From NCBI GenBank assembly GCA_963402885.1, contig OY727102.1, forward strand, positions 1,550,001 to 1,614,000: 64,000 nucleotides of DNA. Direction: 5' to 3'. This stretch comes from Antedon bifida (Eukaryota > Echinodermata > Crinoidea > Comatulida > Antedonidae). Positions 59,506 to 64,000 of the stretch are shown piece by piece. Within the stretch, counting starts at the first letter, position 1. Each line of letters begins with the position of its first letter. The position numbers and the translations under genes are program-made. The notes under the pieces are model-generated. The model was not told the DNA's origin. It did no database searches and was given only the letters and a program-made list of their open reading frames with translations.

Positions 59506-62500
59506 AAGAAATTGAATTTATTGTTATTGTTGATGAAGGATATAAATGTTATTTTGAATAAATGAATCATTAATTGAAAAGCATGTATATAATGTGTCAA
59601 TTAAAAAAAATCACTATCGACCAAATATGGTTAAATTATTTAATTGAAATAATTATTATAACATTTTCAGCAAAACTTCGTTCACTTTGAATGTTATTTA
59701 TGATTGGTTGAATGATCGGAAAGAATAAATACAACTCATCGAACAATCATCTTTAGATTATAGTTTATATTTAAAGCACATTTTAAAGTTTACTCACTTT
59801 TGATGCGTTCATAACATTCGGAAATCTCACTTAAGAGTGTTTAAATTACGTGTAAACTTCTTCGTAAAATGCATTAGGAGAGTATACTGAACTAGGTTGT
59901 ACATTATTCTTAAAATTGTATCTAGACAAATTCAACTACTAATTGCAAAAACAGAAACGTTTATATAATGATAATACATTACGAACAAATTTGTAAGCCT
60001 CGCATAAGTCGCCACACTATTTGATAAATCCGAACGAATCCCCTCGCTTCATTTTTAATCAATTACTCTAAACTTGAGTTGATTAAAACAACGACATGAA
60101 CAAATACGAAGCGATGATAAATATGATAGAGCAGTGTTTCCAGCCTTGAATATAGTTAGCGGACACTCCTGATTTACTAACTCAAACGAACAATCTACTT
60201 TAAAAAAATAGATTTGCTATATGCTTACACTTCTGCTAATCAATCGTTGCAAACATCATAGAACGACCCCACCCGGGGACGGTCTACAAGGCGACTTATT
60301 TCAACAACAAACTACCTTCAATTTTTTTTCTTAGATTGCTTCTCGCAAGAACATCGTCGCAAATTGCATTCTTAATTATTGCACATTTGCTACGTGTTTC
60401 TTCATTCGATCAACTTGACATGTATTTTTGGAAAAGTTGATTATTTTATTCTTTCAATTAATTAATTGAAAACTTAACGTTCAATTGAAAAGAACGAGTA
60501 ATGAGATCACTCTGTACTTGCAACTTATAAGCTACAAAATATATCACAAGATATTTTTTTTTAAATTGTAAATTGGATTAAAAAGAGTGTTTATTTATCG
60601 AACCAAAAGTATTTTTTAGTGTTTTTTTTTATATTATTTATTTTGTATTTAATTTTAAAACAAGGTACATTTAAACATATCCAGGTTTGTTTTCATGCTG
60701 ATGAAATTGATACTCAATTTACTTTAATTAGAGAAAATTATATTAAATGTTAGTTTTCTACAACATTTTTTACTTTAATAGATAAAAGGTGTTATTTATT
60801 CTAAGAAACGATTTATAGTGTTTGTTGAGTGTTTTGTTTGTTTGTATTTATCCAATTTCAACAAAAAGTAAATAATTGTAGGCCTACACAGTTTAAAAAT
60901 ACTATTAATTCAAATAAATATTATTAAATTGTAGAACACAATGGTTGTCAATTGTATAGTTTGTTTCAGAAAGACAATAATATGAAAATGCAATATGCTC
61001 TTTAAATGTTTAAGCAATTGAATTTAAATATAAAGTAAAATAAATTATTAATGATATAGATATAAAAATCAACATATAATTAATATTTAACAATTTTAAT
61101 AGATTATTGTTATTGCTTTATTTTGTAACTAAATAAATATTTTAGTATGCTAATCAATCCTAGAACAACACTGGTATAGAATACAAAAAAAATGAAGACG
61201 ACGATGTGTTTCCCATTCAACGCATTTGTTTACCTTATCTTCTTTAAACGAATATCGTTATAAAATATATTATAAATTTATCTATTTTTTGTTTATTTAA
61301 ATTTGTCGACCATTTCCTATCGTATTTTCTACTTTTGTGTCCTAATTTGTGGATAATTAATAATGACGCGATAGTCTTAATTGTCAGCAGAGGCGCACCA
61401 TACGATACCGTAGGCCTATAGATACTGTTAGGCTTTAACATTTAAGTAATTTATAACATTCGGCTTTATTAGTTTGAATAACTATTTTAATATTAAAAGC
61501 AATGACAGAAAAGAGGACTAATAGTGACATTTCTGACGTATTAATTTACTTGAAAGAAAAATGAGACGGCCCTTGCGCAGTAAGTACTTTTAAAATAACT
61601 TGTCATCGTAAGGGTACTTTAGTTGTCAACAAAAAACGTTAACAAATTAGGCGTCAAATATAAAGTGTTCTTTTATTGATGACGGAACGACAATTTTAAG
61701 ATTTAGGATAAAATTGGACTTTATAAGCATTTATAAAAAAAAATCGTGAAGTTGTATATTGTGTCAAGCCGATAGATGATATCCGATAGATCGGTGTTCA
61801 TTCAAGAAAAAGAAAATGGTTTCAACAAAGTCAAATAAATAAAATAAATGCATGAATACACTTTGTTATTTCTAAAATTAAAGTGATGGTTTAATTCAGA
61901 ATAGTAAATTAATATTATAAATAAAATAGTAATATGTGACACTTTGTGAACAATTTGTGCACTTATTCTTTCATTTTAACAATAACCTAAATATTGTTGA
62001 TATTATGTTTGAAAAGTGATCGTTGGAAAATCTTTCTTGCTGGAATTATTGAACATTCGGCTGACTGTCTCCAGATGGATTGATTTTTTCAGCCTCGAAT
62101 ATTGAATCACAATTTCCAAAAACTAAAAACAACTCTGTTTATGTAACCTTGTTAATAAAGATATATCATTTAAGCAATTCTGTTTAAGCACCCTAATTCT
62201 ATAACAAATCTAAATAATTACTTTTTTACTTACGAAATTTAGATATTTAAAAAAAAAAGAAATACATTTATTTTTATTGGAAATACTTTCAATCCAATTC
62301 AATTCTAGCCGTTGGACGGCCAGTAATGATTTCATTAATTAATAAATTAAATTATTATTTCTGTTGTTGTTTATTTGAATGCTCAGATTTATACCCGTAT
62401 TTGTTTATTTAAACTTTTTTTAATTACAGTATATTTTCTCTCTTTTGTAGAGACTTATATTAATAAATATTATGTTTTCATCTTAAATGTTATCATTTTT

Positions 62501-62990
62501 ACATCATAATTATTCTTTATCTTATAATTATTTATATAATAATGCTTAAACATTTTTTCCTACACTAAATTATATAAAGGTAGTAAATTCACCCACGATT
62601 ATGTCCTTTAAAGCTAGATACAGATCTCATTTCTTTTCAAAACATTTAACTTCCAGTTTATATTTTTTGTTGCTGTTACTATTAATTGTAATTGTATAAG
62701 ATCTAAATTTGTATCCGTTTTTGTCGACAGGACCACAATGCAAAACAAATTCATTTCTACTTGATTGTGTATAATCCTGTATAAATATGTTGTTAAATAA
62801 ATAAATAAAATGTAATCGTCATGTTCTGAGAATACAGCTATTAATAATTATTGTCTAGTATTTAACTATTATTAATCTATTATTACATAGTATAAAAGTA
62901 TTTTCAATTTCTATTAATTCCCTGGATTTCGGTTTACTTTCTTATATTGTTAAACGGACATTTTATTTCAACATCGGATTAAATACATGT
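59506..62990. other. AT-rich, no exon recognised
   Basis: Nothing with coding character. The minus-strand frame at 61244-61441 has no motif. Several runs of T or A. Confidence 0.45.
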
Positions 62991-63006
62991 CACAGTCGTT
63001 AGCAAA

Positions 63007-63126
63007 ATGGAAAGTAACATAAAATTCATATTATTTTTAGTTGGTTGTTTTTCGTTTTTTGATATCCTTTCTTATGATGGATTGCTGAACTTTAACAAAA
63101 TAAACGAGAGAAATTTACAAAAGATG
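63007..63126 (+). CDS. Possible signal-peptide first exon (weak)
   Basis: ATG at 63007 opens MESNIKFILFLVGCFSFF, a good signal-peptide-like start (charged, then hydrophobic), followed by DILSYDGLLNFNK and INERNLQKM. A weak donor ATG|GTATTA would end a 40-codon phase-0 exon at 63126; without splicing the frame stops at 63165. No family recognised. AT-rich DNA can mimic hydrophobic segments, so this is a low-confidence call. Confidence 0.2.
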
Positions 63127-63129
63127 GTA

Positions 63130-64000
63130 TTACAATATTTTAAAACATTCTTTTTTGATAATTAGGACTGTTGTTTATATGTTGTTAAAAGTAATGATAC
63201 TCTCAGATATTAGTATTTTGTTATAAATTGAGTCATAAAATAAAATATTTCCAAGTTTGAGCGCTAAAGCAAATCATTTAGTACTACAAGAGGTAATTTG
63301 CTATTAATCTTAATGCCTAAATGACATCTTTTATGCAATGTATTTTAAACAAATTGACTCTTAATTTTGTCCGTAAGTTTTTCTTTAATTTTCAAACTAT
63401 TCGTTTGATAGTAATGTTGATAAATTTCGCGGGTTTTTTTTTAATGCATATATATATTTTTTTAATATCGAATTTTTGTCCTAAATCTGAACAATTGGTT
63501 AAATATTAGACAGTGGCAATATTTCGATTACGGTAGCGCGTAAATGATTAATGATTATGATAGCTGTTTCATAAGAAAATACCACAACACAGGATCACAT
63601 GTGTTTCACATGTAACCTAATTTGTAATGTGATACACATGAGATGCTGTATTACGGAATATGTGGAGATACAGAGTGAAAATCGGTTTTTATGTTATACT
63701 GTACTAAAATCACCGTTGTCGCTACGTGAAACTCGCGATTGATTGACTTAAGTTATCTAGATAGTGAATTATTCTTAGAATTAATATAAATTATGAATAT
63801 TATTTATAATGTAAGTTGATCATAAACGTGTTTGTCTAATTTCCGTTTGTGGAAAGTAAACAGAATTACGATATTTAGTTTTCTTAAAATTATTTTTATC
63901 TTCAACTAATTTGTAATTGGATCTTGAGAACATTAACTCTTTGCTGATTTACAGTACACTATATTTTGCCCTTACCATGTTGACTAAAGTTTGTTCGCAA
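63130..64000. other. AT-rich right edge, no gene seen
   Basis: The frame at 63321-63509 is hydrophobic and Phe/Ile-rich as expected from T-rich DNA. An imperfect inverted repeat TCACATGTGTTTCACATGTA / TGTAATGTGATACACATGA lies at 63595-63650. Confidence 0.45.

Noticed and set aside
1-64000. Search for transposase, reverse transcriptase, endogenous viral or bacterial genes
   Set aside because: No reading frame shows catalytic motifs of these families; all mobile elements seen are non-autonomous.

Overview
The window is AT-rich animal nuclear DNA with split genes, canonical GT-AG introns, no operon-like packing and many short decayed repeats. The best protein match (the transporter at the left end) is clearly metazoan. 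The repeat landscape (TA-flanked MITEs, SINE-like cores, tails ending in GCGCTATATAAAT plus a TTA run) and the striking excess of the palindrome AGGCCT suggest a marine invertebrate deuterostome, for example an echinoderm or hemichordate. That taxonomic guess is inference; I cannot fix the species.

Layout. (1) About 1-6860 is a complete gene for the Golgi PAPS transporter SLC35B3 (PAPST2). I could assemble eight coding exons into a 415-codon open frame with every splice phase consistent. Its introns carry two SINE-like copies, a hairpin and two minisatellites. The end of its last exon is duplicated twice more in tandem in the 3' UTR. (2) About 6.9-53.0 kb is a gene desert of roughly 46 kb with no convincing coding exon. 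It holds at least two MITE families with clear terminal inverted repeats (family A, TIR AAGCTCTGTCTACACTATCA, five copies across the window; family B, TIR AAAGATGTATTGTCCCCC, seven good copies plus two decayed ones), a tRNA-derived SINE, other SINE or LINE tails, several minisatellites, short palindromic repeats with NRF-1-like cores, and patches that look like regulatory DNA. (3) At 53.0-53.55 kb there is a good promoter and first coding exon on the + strand: two CCAAT boxes, a TATA box, a 5' UTR of about 130 bases, then an ATG opening a serine-rich 41-residue exon that ends at a consensus donor. The rest of that gene is not recognisable in the window and probably lies to the right. (4) About 53.6-64 kb is AT-rich DNA that may be the first intron of that gene. 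It carries a third inverted-repeat element (56564-56753), one more family A MITE, and a weak candidate signal-peptide exon near 63.0 kb.

The long non-coding interval ahead of a TATA-driven, serine-rich first exon is what one often sees upstream of developmental regulators, but the gene is unidentified. I found no CRISPR, phage, plasmid or bacterial system and no intact transposase or reverse transcriptase. Most open frames in the window are chance frames or fall inside repeats.
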